Shown here: positions 10,160 to 22,300 of the stretch, piece after piece
How positions within the stretch are numbered: position 1 is the stretch's first letter
Layout: each line of letters begins with the position of its first letter
Assembly: GCF_000350225.1 (NCBI RefSeq)
Contig: NW_005178533.1
Coordinates: 62,001 to 126,000, forward strand
DNA from: Chondrus crispus
Taxonomy: Eukaryota; Rhodophyta; Florideophyceae; Gigartinales; Gigartinaceae
Reading direction: 5' to 3'
DNA length: 64,000 bases
Position numbers and translations under genes: made by a program
The notes under the pieces: generated by a model
The model's input: the letters and a program-made list of their open reading frames with translations, nothing else
Told to the model about the DNA's origin: nothing
Database searches by the model: none

Positions 10160-13100
10160 TGGTAATCAAGAATTTCACATGTCAGTGTCAGTGCGGTAAT
10201 TCGCACTGGGCAGAGCGAGCCGACCTGAGGGTCGAGAAAAGGGGGAACGATGGGATGGAACGAACGAGATGAGGGGCCTTCAGACAGCCACCCGCAAGTA
10301 GAGCAGCGCGCACGAGTAGGATGAGCGTCGCGATGAGATACTCAGGTCGGAACTCGCGTAACGATGTACCAAGCGAAGAAAGAACGCTGGGAGAACGCGG
10401 AAATGGACTGGATAATCCCCCTTTTTCACTCTTACCTTCATAACTGTTCGGTCTCGTTTTTGTTTTATTTGTGATTGCTTTTGTGTTGTTCTATTTTATT
10501 TTATTTTTTGAGACGTTAGGGACACGACCCCGCACCGCGGAGGTCGGTCAGCAAGTCTATGAGGAGTCCAAGGAGGACATTGAAGAGGCGATGATCTTCG
10601 AGATCAATTCCGCAGTTGACACGGTTACGGCTGACGCCCGCGTCGCGGGATTCTCACCATTCAGGGCAAGGCCGAGGAGGAGCTAAGAGACGTAAGAGAA
10701 CATGACTCTACGACAGGTGTTCCTACGTCATAGATAGAGCCAGAAGGAGATGAGGCACTACACACATTTGGAACACACACGCACAATCACCGGATGCCCT
10801 TGAAATTACGAATGGGATCAGTGGTCCACACGCGCGTGAAGCGTAATTTATTTGAGAATTTAATGGGGGTCGAAAGCGAACTATTGAGCGAGCGGTATCA
10901 GAGCGAACGCCAGCCTTGTCAACTCGCCTCGAATGTGTTGAGCAGGCTCGACAAGCCGTGAGACGGACGTTTAACAAACGAGAGGATCCCCGAGCAAGGA
11001 CAATGTTCATGCCTACAGGAGATTGAGAAATCGCCAGAGTGGATGTCGTTCCAATGGGTCGTTGCTGTTGATCCGCCGATTGCGACAAACACCACCGCAA
11101 CCGCATTTTTACCACGAGCAGCGTACTCACCGGGCAATAACGATGACCTCTCTTTTCTTTGCTTTTCCTTTTCTTTGTTTCGGTTTTGTTTATTTTTTTG
11201 ATGTCGAAGACACAGCCCCGGGGAACGTCCGGTGGACCTAAGAGAATGAGGGAGGTGAACCAAGTCGTCCACTTACAAGAAGAGAAAAGAAAATGGATGC
11301 ACGACGTTGATGGCGAACCAGGTGACATTAGTTAGATTAGAAAAAATATATATACGTAGCGAACGCCGTGAGACAGGACGGAGTCCGGAAGACGCATGCT
11401 CTACGAGTGACCGTGCACGAAGATAAGATTAAGGCAGAGCTTCCCAGAGGGGCGTACTTCATGTCGTTTGGGAAACGCTTAAATGGCCGACGACTGGTTG
11501 AAGGACTGTGTGTAATTGAGGAAGTGTCTGGTGGCTACCAGACGGCGGCATAAATGGGAGAGCGGAACGCATTTGAAAGGGGGTAAGTGAAGGAACAAGC
11601 GTGGTTCTGTGGTCATGTGTGTGTGGGCCTACCGATTTGGTTGTGTCGGTCGCGAATGTTATACACCCGAATATCCCGCCCAAGTTGGCTATTCTCGCTG
11701 ATACTGTGGGGGCAACAGGGAAAGGAGGAGCAGACTACTGCCCTCCACGGTGGACATGGGGGTGCGTCAGACGGACGAGTGAGTTACCTTCGAGCCGAGG
11801 GAGAAGGTGTTCAAAGGATGTAGCTGATGTGCATGTGTACGCGGGCAAGGCGAAGCAGGAGGAAGTGGATGATGAGATGTGCGACGAAGCTGAGGTATTG
11901 GCAGGAACGAGTGTCGGAGGCGTGGGAGGTGTACCTCTTGAGGATGAAGAGATGCACCACGATGCGAGGGGAGAGTCCGAAGGGCAAGCAGTTGCCGTTG
12001 GATGGCCCATCGCGTAAGCCGCGGGACATCCCGGAGTGTAAATCGAGGGGGTGTTACTTCCGGACACCTCCGAGTACACCGCAACAACACCCCGTGAATA
12101 TCAAAAAGTGTCGCGATGCCCAAGTGGAACACAGGACACCGCTCGGAATTTTTAACTAATTTTAAGGAAAGAGAGACGCGGTCGAGCGCATGGGATGCTG
12201 AGCCTTTTTGGGATAACAGTGCTGTGCACGAATCGCGACCACGACGACCGTTGCCTCTGTCGAAACAACGTCATCCGCTCGCGCTTATATCTTTTCTTTT
12301 GTCAATGTTTATGTTTTGTTTTGTATCGCTCAACAGGACCTCGTTACAGAGGAGAATTAGAAGGAAACGGATCGTCTGGTAGACGATCGACGATCGTCGC
12401 AAAAAGACTTCAGACAAGCCCACGGGGATACACCAAGCGACGCCCCGCGTCGCGGCCTACTCGCGATCGAGGGGGAGCCGAAGAGGCAACGCCGTACTTA
12501 GGATATCGAGAGATGTGGCGAGATACGTCCCGCTGTGGACGAACCCGCATCTCGTAGCGCTGAGCGCTTTTTATGGAACCTGGAAGCAGCTCACCGGACG
12601 TTCCATCACAACCGACCACGTCGTGGTCACCAGGAGAGAGAAAAAATGGAAAGAAGAGAGAAATTGACAAGCTAATCTGTAGCCCTGTGTGATGAACAAG
12701 CGCGATAGAAGATCGACAAGGCCGATCATCGACGAGCAACGACAGAAAAAAAATTTATATACACATTCATGTATGTGGATGCTTGTGATAGCCTGACTGT
12801 ACTGTAGCCCATTTTCGAAAGACAGGCTGGAAGGCGAAAGAGCACGGAAGGATCGAAGAATGGCAGAAAAGAGTGGAAATTCATCGGGAAGCTTAACTAC
12901 GTTGAAGAAAAAACTCCCATTGCACGCGGATGTCCCAATGACAGTTGACGGGAGACTATTCGTCAATTTCTTCAAGAAGCACAGTGAGAAACTAGAGAGC
13001 AAAGGACGTTCGCATGTGGATGATCCGGCCTCATTTGTTCCTCGAGCCTTGAGGTAAAATGTACACTTCGCGCGTGACCGCACGCACTACCCAGAGTGGC

Positions 13101-14615
13101 GGCACGTTCCGGTGCGAGTCGTTGCCAAAAAAAGGCCCAGGTGCGACGGAAATTGTGTTGAATCGAAGGGTGGTACTACATGACATTTTGGGGAGAACCC
13201 AACTTGGCAAGGAAGAACGGACGCCGAAGACCACCCTTCTCCAAGAACCTTGTTAATGCTACTCACATTTCAGAAGTCTGAAGAAAAGACCGCGAACATG
13301 AATTTTCGCGATACTTCTCCCCGTTCCCGGCAGCAAACGAAGAGCCAGAAAAGGGAAGACGAGGAAACCCTCGCTTCAGGGAGGAGCACAGTTTCCATGA
13401 TATCCTTATTGATAATGCGATCGGGGCCCCAGGCCCCACCCCTCGGACCTGAAGCACCACAAAGACTACGGCAGAGCGAGCGACTCCGAAGGAGAGAAAG
13501 CGACGTTCTACGAGGTTGTGATCACGACGATCCATATGTTGCTACAGAAACCGGAGACCGCCCTTCCTTCATTATCCGATTAGTTTCAGTTCTTGTATTC
13601 TCCTTGCTCGTTTTGTCTCAATTTGTGCTGCTGTACTGTCGAGGAGATACTCGGCCTGCAACTACCGACGGGCAAGACGAGACGGAGCCTGGGTAGGACG
13701 ACAGAGAAACTAAATAGACTCAGGCGAAGAGGTGGGGACACGGACGCACACGCTTCTGCTAGATCAGCAGTCGTGTTGACACACGACGAACGTGAGACTA
13801 TTTTTAGTCCGTCATCACCACGCGAGACAATGGGGTCCCTACAGAATCGGACCGAACGATGCGTTACTTGACTTAGTAGCCAGAGTGCATCGCACGCCAG
13901 CTCATGAGGAACGAGGTGCAAGGCACCCTTGGAGAATATTAACGAAATTAATAAGAACGACAGTTCACGTAAGATATCATGCCGGTTTGTTGGCACCGGC
14001 CAAAACCGCCGATCCCACGACTACTCACTCCGCCAAAGAAGGGAGTAACACGACGACGAACCTCCTTCTCTACTTTTTGTTGTTCTTTGTCGATCACCGG
14101 CACCTGCCATTCTTGAGGGTGCTTATTTATGAGGACTACGAAATTATAACGAGGAGAATGACGTTCGTGCAAGGGATACGGGGAAGCCCTATTGACGCAC
14201 CGTTGGGACGGAAGTAACGCGCGAGTGCGCGCTGTTTGCGCATAATGAGGGCACGTCTGCCCGCCACTTTCGAAACAGCCGGTTTTCTGGCTGATCATGC
14301 GCGGTGGACCCACTCTCAAGTTCGTGACTGGCGTTCCCGACTCTGATACAGTACACGCGTATACGGGCAACTAAACCAACGGCCAAGAACGAAACATCAA
14401 CGTTGACCACGAGGTCGATGACACAGTTCGCAGACGGCAATCGCTGAACGCATCGACATGCACCACGCTTCACGCATGATTCTCCGATAAGATCCGAAAT
14501 AACGCAACAGACCCTCACTCTCATTTCATTTCTTTTGACTCCCTACTTCTTGTTATTGTTTATTTTGAAGAAGTAGAGGACGGGACCCGGCGTTGGGGCA
14601 TCGACAAGTGATGGT

Positions 14616-14827
14616 AGGAGAAGCGGGAAGATGACGACAGCTAAGACGCAAAATTCTACAGGAGCAAATCGAAAGGGTGCGGATCAGCTAACCCCCCTCC
14701 ACGCATGCCGCGGCGCACGAAAGGAGAAGCGGGAAGATGACGACAGCTAAGACGCCAAATTGTACAAAGCAAATCGCAAGGGTGCGGATCCGCTAACCCC
14801 CTTCCACGCATGCCGCGACGCACGAAA
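14616..14827 (+). repeat. tandem duplication, 106 bp x 2
   Basis: 14616-14721 and 14722-14827 are near-identical, each beginning AGGAGAAGCGGGAAGATGAC and ending near CACGAA. It lies inside the 3' region of gypsy-1. Confidence 0.8.
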
Positions 14828-15417
14828 GGAGCAATTGTTTCTTCATTATTGGAACGTACGTCCTACGCGGACGTAGATAAGGCGTAGACTAGACACCTGC
14901 GTTTTTGAGGTCGCACGAGACCCGTGAAGAAAAAGGGGGAGTGGGAAATTAAGCACAGGCCCCTGGCAGGGACGACAAGAAGTCGACCCTCGATACTGAG
15001 TCATACTTTGGGACCGTGCTGGGGCGGCGGAATCAGTGTCGTAGGCCCCACCCAGGTGGTGGGAAGGAGGCTCGGCGACCTGCAGGGGAATACGAAGGGG
15101 ATGATGTAAAGAGACGGGAAGCGGGAAAATGGACGAGGCAGTCGAACGTCGGAGTTCTGAACGGGGCCTTCGTCCGCTTGTGAGACGGGCGAATCTGACG
15201 CGTGATTGGAAGAAAGACCAATCGGGGACATACGGAGACTTGAGGTTTCATCTTGCCCTTGCTTACACACACCGCGACGGAGTTGCGTAAAGAGGAGTGG
15301 ACGAGACAGAAAGGGCGTCACGAAGACACCGTCGGACGGAGGGGCGATGCAGGAAAGGAGTGCGAGTCAGGAGGACCGGGAGAGTTTGAGTTGGTGTTTC
15401 GTAGCGCAAGGGCGCTC

Positions 15418-15427
15418 AGAAGGGGGA
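15418..15427 (+). promoter_or_regulatory. gypsy-1 polypurine tract
   Basis: AGAAGGGGGA, two bases before the 3' LTR start at 15430. The same tract precedes the 3' LTRs of gypsy-2 (17566-17575, minus strand) and gypsy-3 (before 41827). Confidence 0.75.
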
Positions 15428-15429
15428 TA

Positions 15430-15836
15430 TGTAGTGCAATATGCACCTGACAAGGGGGTGAAAAGAAGTGAAAAAGAAAAAAATTGGACACTGTAGTCCG
15501 GGTTTGGGGGCACACGTGTGCGACGAAGCGCACGATTATTTTAATTATTTAAGTTATTTACTAATTAGATCCAGAATCTAGAGCCGGGAGCTACTGTACT
15601 CGCCCCGGCGGAGCTCTATATAACTTAGCCCTCTGACCGACCAAGTCAATAAACCAACCCGAGTTGCCAGAGTTTGATATCGCCTTGGTCGAAGTCCGTC
15701 TTTTACAAGACATTCCCTTCTACTCTAGCCTACGGTATCCTTTGCGCTCGGGGGGCTGTGCCGTTGGCAGTTGTTGTTGTTGTTTGTGTTGGACCGTCGG
15801 ACCTTGGTCTCTGCCTGACAGGCGCATTGCACTACA
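15430..15836 (+). repeat. gypsy-1 3' LTR (407 bp)
   Basis: Starts TGTAGTGCAAT and ends ATTGCACTACA. Matches the two ends of the 5' LTR at about 95%. TATA box at 15617-15623. Confidence 0.85.
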
Positions 15837-16542
15837 ACGACGAGCTAGACACGCTCGACAAATAGGGCACCATCAAAAGGATACCATCCAAACAAATACC
15901 TCTCCACGATAAACACATCCGGCTTACCATGACATACCGATACAAGTGTGCCGCGGACGGCAAAAGCGCCAAACGCAAAGCGCGCTGCTCCATCAGGGGC
16001 GACAGGATGCAACCTGGACAACACTTCGATCCCAAATGCATGTCCACATTCATGGCAGAGAAAACATCAATACGGACACCTCTCGCAGTAGCGGCAGCGC
16101 ACTGCTGGCTATTCCAATACATGGACATCAAAGCAGCACATTTACACGAGAAACAAAACCCTCAATTCCCTGTGTACGTACGCCAGCACCCACGCTTCGA
16201 CGGCACTATGAAGCACAAACACAAAGCCGGCCAACTCAATGGCAACCTATACGGCGGCTGCTCCGCCGGACACCGATACACCACAGGGCCGCAGAAGCAC
16301 CTCACCACACAGGAGTATCAGTAATGCAGCAGCGAACCATGCCTCTTTACACTCAGCACAACCAAAGATACGCTACTGGTCACTGTCAGTATGGACAATT
16401 TCCTGGTCACCGCCTCGAACCAAACGCTCATCGACGATCTCCTCGCCACACTCAAAAAGAAATATAACATCAACAATATTGGCCTCCCCACAGCCTACCT
16501 AGGATGGCATATCACCAGAGACGAGCAGGGCAGCATACACAT
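15837..16542 (+). mobile_element. copia reverse transcriptase segment (fossil)
   Basis: The copia element resumes directly after gypsy-1. Recognisable parts are the RT start (DELDTLDK at about 15839-15863), the block PLAVAAAHCWLFQYMDIKAA (about 16078) and the RT end (NNIGLPTAYLGWHITRDEQG, about 16469). The stretch is interrupted several times and ends at the gypsy-2 insertion. The last five bases, CACAT (16538-16542), are the target duplication of gypsy-2. Confidence 0.8.
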
Positions 16543-17563
16543 TGTAGTGCAATGCGCCTGTCGGGCAGAGACCGCGGTCCGATGGTCCAGCAAAAACAAC
16601 AACAGCAACAAAAAGAAGAACTGCCGATGGCACAGCGCTACGGAGTGTCCGACTCTCCCTTCTCCGTTTAAACGAGCTTGCGACTCGTAGTAGCTCGGAT
16701 CCCTGATGGGGGGGGGCACAGAGAAATAGCCCGACCCGGGATCGGTGTGTAGAGACTTGCGAAGAGATCTGCTCGACGAGTGTGGGGTGGGGCGCGTACG
16801 TAGGTACCCCGGTTCCACTGGGTTGTAAGGCCAATGCTCGTTGAGCTTCTTCGACACCTTGTAACGCGACAAGGCCTTCGACGGGGGCGTCGCAACGCAG
16901 CCCGACGGGATGAAATGAAAGTAGCAGCGCTACGTCAACCGTGCCGCTCGATGGCTCGAAACACCTACACCGGTTCGGTCGCAACCGACCCCGATGGTAC
17001 CAACACTGGCTCGTACTACGACGGAGCCCTTCGAGGGAGACGTCGTTGCAACGGTCTCCGTCGGAAAATGGGTCACAGTAGCAGCGCTACGTCAACTGTG
17101 TCGCCCGATGGCTCGAAACACCTACACCGGTTCGGTCGCAACCGAGGCCGATGGCACCAACACAAGATAAGGGAAAAATAGGTAGAATTAGAGATAGAAA
17201 AGAATAGGGAAATAAAGGAAAAAGAAAAGGGACCCCCGAGCGCTGAAGGATGCCGTAGGCTTAGGTGAAAGGGAGCGTCTTGGTAGAGACGGACTTCGAC
17301 CAAGGCGACATTCAACTCCGGCAACTCGGGTTGGTTTATTGACTTGTTCGGTCAAAGGGCTAAGTTATATAGAGCCCCGCCGGGGCGAGTACAGTAGCTC
17401 CCGGCTCTAGATTCTAGATCTAATTAGTAAATAAAATTAAATAATTAAAATAATCGTGCGCTTCGTCGCACACGCGTGTCCCCGAACCCCGGACTACAGT
17501 ATCCAGTTTTTTTCCTTTTTCACTTCCTTCCTCCCCCCTACCCGAGACGGGTATTGCACTACA
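16543..17563 (-). repeat. gypsy-2 3' LTR (1021 bp)
   Basis: The + strand reads TGTAGTGCAAT ... GTATTGCACTACA. The copy at 30192-31213 is almost identical, differing mainly in a G-run length and a few bases near 17230-17300. Confidence 0.92.
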
Positions 17564-17565
17564 TA

Positions 17566-17575
17566 TCCCCCTTCT
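17566..17575 (-). promoter_or_regulatory. gypsy-2 polypurine tract
   Basis: Reverse complement AGAAGGGGGA next to the 3' LTR, identical to that of gypsy-1. Confidence 0.75.
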
Positions 17576-17604
17576 GAGCGCTCTCGCGCAGCGGCTTCAC
17601 TCCC

Positions 17605-19373
17605 TTGCTTCCCAACTTCTTCCTTTTTCTTCCGACCATCGGTCGCCGCTCGCGTGAGAGTAAGACGATCTCCATGTTTCCTTCATCGGATCCCACTGTC
17701 GGACATACCGCCCGCGGTCGCCGCGGTGTGGGCTTCTCACACACGCCTTCCATTCCTAGCGACCTTCCTTCTATACCCCGACTTCCCCCGAACACCAACG
17801 TTCCTGAACCGGTCTTTCATCCCGATCTCCATCCTTCATCAGCCCCTTGTCGATACCCCTCACTAGCCGAGCTCCAAGGTAAATCCATGCGCAACTATCC
17901 CTTACTGTACGCGGCCACTCCTTGGTTTTCCGCCATCGACGTGCGCGACGTCACTAACATCGGGCGCGACTTTGCCGACGGTGCGGGGATGTTACCGGGT
18001 CACCTTCCCCTTCAAGCCATTACCTCCTACGATTGGCGTGCCCGTGTCGCCATTCCCCCTTCTATCCTGCGTCGTTCCTCCCCTCGTGGCCGACAGGGCC
18101 TATCCCTGCGGTTCATGGAAGCCGTCCTCGACCGCCTCGACCTATCCCTATCCGATGCCCTCATCCCTCCGTCCTTCGGATGTGACACGTGGAAGTTTCG
18201 CACGGAGGGGGAGCGTGATTACCTTGACAACCTCCTCAGCTGGACACGGGGTAACCCCGTGCTCGAGGCGGACCGCCTGTGGCATAACCAACTGACGGTG
18301 ACTAACGATGCCCTGTCATACACGCGCGCAATCCTCCCCCTCAATTTCCGATATACGAAACGCGGGAACATCCCCTTCTTCCAGCATACGGTCCGATTCG
18401 AGCGTAAGATGAGATCGGACACGGGATATTTCCTAGCTTACCAAATGGTTGAGGGGGGGAAATTGCTCGGTCACACTATCCCAACCGGTACCAGCAACTC
18501 CCCTCGTGGTGGGGACAATTTGAGGTCTGCCAAGGGTTTTGGGCAGAGCTCGGTCCCATCCTTACCTACTTTGGAAGCCATCTTACTGATCCTCGTCACG
18601 GGTTGTGGGTTGTCTTTTTGACGGAGTGGTGCGTGAAGGTAGCCGCCACCTTGCTCTGGGAGGCGTACGATTGTTGGCGGCTTTGGTATCTTCCTCCGAA
18701 GCTCGTCGAGCTCATGTGCCTTTTGGACTATACTGTGCCCTTGGGCGGAGCAGACATCGACTTCGAACTGCACTCCTTACTCGAAAAGATCAATCAGGTC
18801 GACTGGGATGTTGTCCCCCCTATCAACTCATCCCGATCCTTCGCGAGGCGACGCCCGTCCTTTTCTCCCGGACGAAGTCACAGTGCGGCGGGTGACTTTG
18901 TCTGGTTCAACCCTTGGAAATCCGCCTTGTGCTCTCCCTCCGAAGCGCGCCTCAGTCGCCAATTCGGCAACCAAGTTCCAACCCCTGACGTAGCTCCCAT
19001 ACGAGCCATAGATCCCCGCGCAGACGACGTTTGCCCCCGACCGTCTGCTCCCGATTCCCCTCTCCCTGCAGCCCCTGCTGCTGCTCCCGATTCCCCTCTC
19101 CCTGCAGCCCCTGCTGCTGCTCCCCCTGCTGTCGATATCCCCTCGGCAGGGCATACCGAAACTCTGTCGGTTAGGGAAGCATTGTCTTCCCCACCGTCCC
19201 CATCAATTCCCAAAAAGAGCGACGGAGCCATTGACATCTACTGCACATTGCTCCGCGCTCATGGCATCGAAGGTGAAGCTCTCCAAGGGGCTTCCCTCGA
19301 TGATCTGCGAGTCCTTGCTCGACTCGTTACCTCACTCCCAAAGGAAAAATCCTTGGGTGTGCCGCCCCACTGA
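17605..19373 (+). mobile_element. antisense reading frame of gypsy-2, unknown protein
   Basis: It runs opposite to gag-pol, starting just inside the 3' LTR boundary. Two overlapping open stretches (17605-18621, first ATG 17674, MFPSSDPT; and 18603-19373) suggest one former gene with about one break. The N-terminal part is basic and proline-rich. The middle is Trp/Tyr/Phe-rich and looks like a folded domain. The tail is Pro/Ala-rich with a doubled 36-bp unit (about 19049-19120). I do not recognise the family: no envelope signal peptide, no membrane segment, no zinc finger. A close homologue with the same layout is in gypsy-3 (40066-41804), and a remote one in gypsy-4. Plant Grande elements are known to carry an antisense gene in the same position. 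Promoter and function are unknown. Confidence 0.7.
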
Positions 19374-22300
19374 CCCGCCACTCGGACGACTCCCACCCCC
19401 TGATCCATTCTCGGATTATTACCCGTTTGGGGTGACGTCTGGTTATCGACGTCACCCGGTAGCTCTTGGATAATAAAATGAATCACCTGCGTATCCCCCG
19501 TTACCTTCACTTTCCTCCTCTTTTTTTTTGTATGCGCCCCGTCGCCGCGGTCGCATCTTCCTCTTTCCACTTTCCTTCTCTTTTCCTCGTTACTGTCTCC
19601 CTTCTCTTATCCATTTTCCGTGCACCTCTTCTACAGCAGTCGCACCTCCTTTTGCCTCCAAGCAGGCCCTTCTCCTTCATAACCCTCAAGCTTTCTCGAT
19701 GTCTGTTTCGACCCCTCATCGAGAAAATATACTAGTTCCTCGATAGTGGTTCCCCCTCTGGGTGGATTGTCGGGGCCTTTCTCAGCGTCACGTCTGTAGC
19801 TCTGCGGTGACGTAACCTTCATCCCACGCGTACCGCGAAATCATCCCCGGCATACTGACAACTTCAATTTGGCCTCGGTGTTCCTCGCTGGAAAACTCCT
19901 TGTTGTTAAATATAATAAGACACGGGGGGTCTGAGACGTCAAAAAATGTGAATTGTCACCCTTCGTTTGCTCGCATGATCCAGACGAGCTTATTCGTCCC
20001 AACCTCAAAATGATCGAGGTATATAGTGCAAGCCCTACAGTACGGGACGACGATCGTCGTTTCTCATCTCTTTCGAAAGACACATAAACTTTGTAGTTTT
20101 TTTAACGTCCCTTCACCTCTTCTTCGTTGACAACGCATCGGTTCGGGATCCTCGCATCTTCCGGCGGTGTCGCTCACGAGCGGCAACAACACACTTTCTT
20201 TTTCAACTCGATCTGTCCAATCCTCGTAGGGGACGGCGGGAAGTTGACGAGCAGAGTCTCGACGAGATCATCCTGATTTCGTCTGCGGCAACGAGACCTC
20301 TTTGGTAGTTGCGCACCAAATCGGTGCGGAGTGAAGCGAACTGCGGCGTGAAGGTCATTCGTACAGTGCGGCAAAAACGCCTCCATGCGTCTACGGCGCA
20401 AAGGCATCGCAGATCCTCGGTCCTTCGGCGAGTGTATGTCATCACTGGGGTTGACCTAGCCCGTCCCTGAAATTTTCGTACCGCGACAACTGGCTCGAAC
20501 CCGAAAGTCCTCGTCAGCCTCACGACCACGCGAAACCCTTTTCTTCACTATGGTCGACGACCTGCGTCAGCACTGCGCCCTGCCTGTGTGCGTTGCCTTA
20601 AATTCAAACTGATCGACGATCCTTGGCATTGTTCATGCTCAATCTGGGTTCTTAGACAAATGACGTTGTCGGTGTAGTTCTTATTCGAAAGACGTGCGTA
20701 GAAGCGAAAACTACTGTGTCGAAGCAGCGCGCGGCACTTGCAGACCTTGATCATCTCATCTTATCGGCGATACCAATTTTTCGTGCGTATGAATTGTTCA
20801 GACGCGTTCCCACTAGTAGTGGTATGTCGCCACAATAAATTCCTGCTGGGTTCGTAGCGTCTTCGACATGACTCTTTCGACGGTGACCGCCGTTGCGTCC
20901 ATCCTAAGTTGCGCATTAACTTGTCTCATGCTCCTGACAGGTTCGAGTCCCCGATCCCTCTCGTCCTACCCTTAAGTGACCCGGTGGTCTTGCTGATTAG
21001 TGTCCGAGGGACGCTAACGCGTTCTCGACGTGACTCAAAAAATAAAACGAGCTAGAGCTACACAAGGCAAACTGAAAGTAGAAAGCGAAGGACATATACC
21101 TTCTCCCGACTCGACGAATCTCCGTCTCCCAACTCGTCGATCCTGGTTAGCGCCGTGCGCCTTTTCCTCTTCTGCAGGCAGTGACATGGGTCCCATGCGA
21201 TTGCCCCCTCTTTCCTTCGACTCTGTCCTTTCCTGATCGTCCTCGATGTGGTTCCGATGGGATTTGGAACAACCTTTCCGAAACGACCGCTTCGTTCTCC
21301 TCTGGGCTGTCGCCCCCTTCCGATCTCCAATGTCACCACAATTTCAGCGAGTGCTCACATTCTCGTTGGGCGTCCCCCGCTGCGCGATCTTCCTACGCAG
21401 TTCAATTGCCCGTAATATCGCCTGGGTATGGGTACGAGACTTGTGCGCGCGTCTTACATTTTCCCAAAACATCCAGCACGTCGTGCGCCAAACGTCGACA
21501 CGTTTTCCTTAAGTTTTGATAAAAATCAATTTCATTCTGCGATCCGCCCTGTCTCGACGGCTGGTCCGTTTTTCCCTCCTTGGGAAATGCCTCTTTTGGA
21601 GTCTACCGCGAAGTTTTCGTCCCTCGAGCAAGTGCTGTTGGGGTGAAGGGTCTGAGAGGAGGGTATACAACGCACTTCACCCCTGTCAATCCCTCTTCTT
21701 TGAAACTGCGAGGTGTAGGTCCTGGGGTGGCTGAAGCATCCCATCGCTCCCCTTTCCTGTGTCCCCTGATACATCGGTGCGCTCACTATCCGCGTCGCGG
21801 AGCCTAGCGTCATTTTGGACTTGTAAGTCTGCTAATGAGAATTGTTCTACCTGCGCAGACGCCCCTAAAAAAAGCTCCTTCATAAGTGTCAATCAATGAC
21901 GCTCCACCCCTCGGTCACATTATCAAGTACATCCCGGTCGTTGCTCACATCAGCTGTTGCCTGGCACGATCCGTTGGTTCGTAAAACGCACATGCGACGG
22001 ATTTGCGGTTTGTTTCCCCTCTTCCTTCGTGATCCTCCTCCCGCTCATAGGGTACACAACTGTCATTATTGCCCCTTTTTCCTTTAGGACTCCGTTCCTG
22101 CATGGGCTGGTTGACGTCGCGGCGCGGGGTTCGCGCTCTGTGCGTGAAAGAAAACAAACATAAAAAAAAATAATAATAACAAAGACAAAAACGGAGACAT
22201 AGGAAAGATATGGGGGGGTTATGGCGGCAGGCCGGTAAGTAAGTCACTCGTGGGGTGGCGTCGATGTGGAAGCGACAAAGCTCCTCCGTAATGATGATGT

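Larger units (their letters stand above)
10160..15429 (+). mobile_element. gypsy-1 long 3' region without recognised genes
   Basis: 5.3 kb between integrase and the 3' LTR. I see no convincing gene on either strand and no trace of the antisense frame of gypsy-2 and gypsy-3. Six T-rich tracts (about 10450-10515, 11150-11200, 12285-12330, 13565-13620, 14070-14095, 14525-14570) can each encode a hydrophobic stretch. Several are followed by an acidic patch and GTRP-like residues. They may be relics of one repeated module or only base-composition effects. Confidence 0.5.
2331..15836 (+). mobile_element. gypsy-1: chromodomain Ty3/gypsy element, 13.5 kb
   Basis: LTR-bounded element inserted into the copia element. 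The flanks read GCGAC (2326-2330) and ACGAC (15837-15841), a 5-bp target duplication with one difference. Order of parts: 5' LTR, primer site, leader, gag, protease, reverse transcriptase, RNase H, integrase, chromodomain, a 5.3-kb 3' region without recognised genes, polypurine tract, 3' LTR. The coding part looks nearly whole, with about three or four breaks. The two LTRs differ in length (937 and 407 bp). Over the shared part they are about 95% identical by eye, so it is of intermediate age among the nested elements. The very long 3' region is typical of large gypsy elements such as Grande or Ogre. Confidence 0.9.

Noticed and set aside
10160-15429. Host membrane proteins suggested by hydrophobic short frames
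   Set aside because: Frames are short, sit on T-rich tracts and lie inside an LTR-bounded element.
17605-19373. Envelope gene of an errantivirus-like element
   Set aside because: The frame is antisense to gag-pol and shows no signal peptide, cleavage site or membrane anchor.
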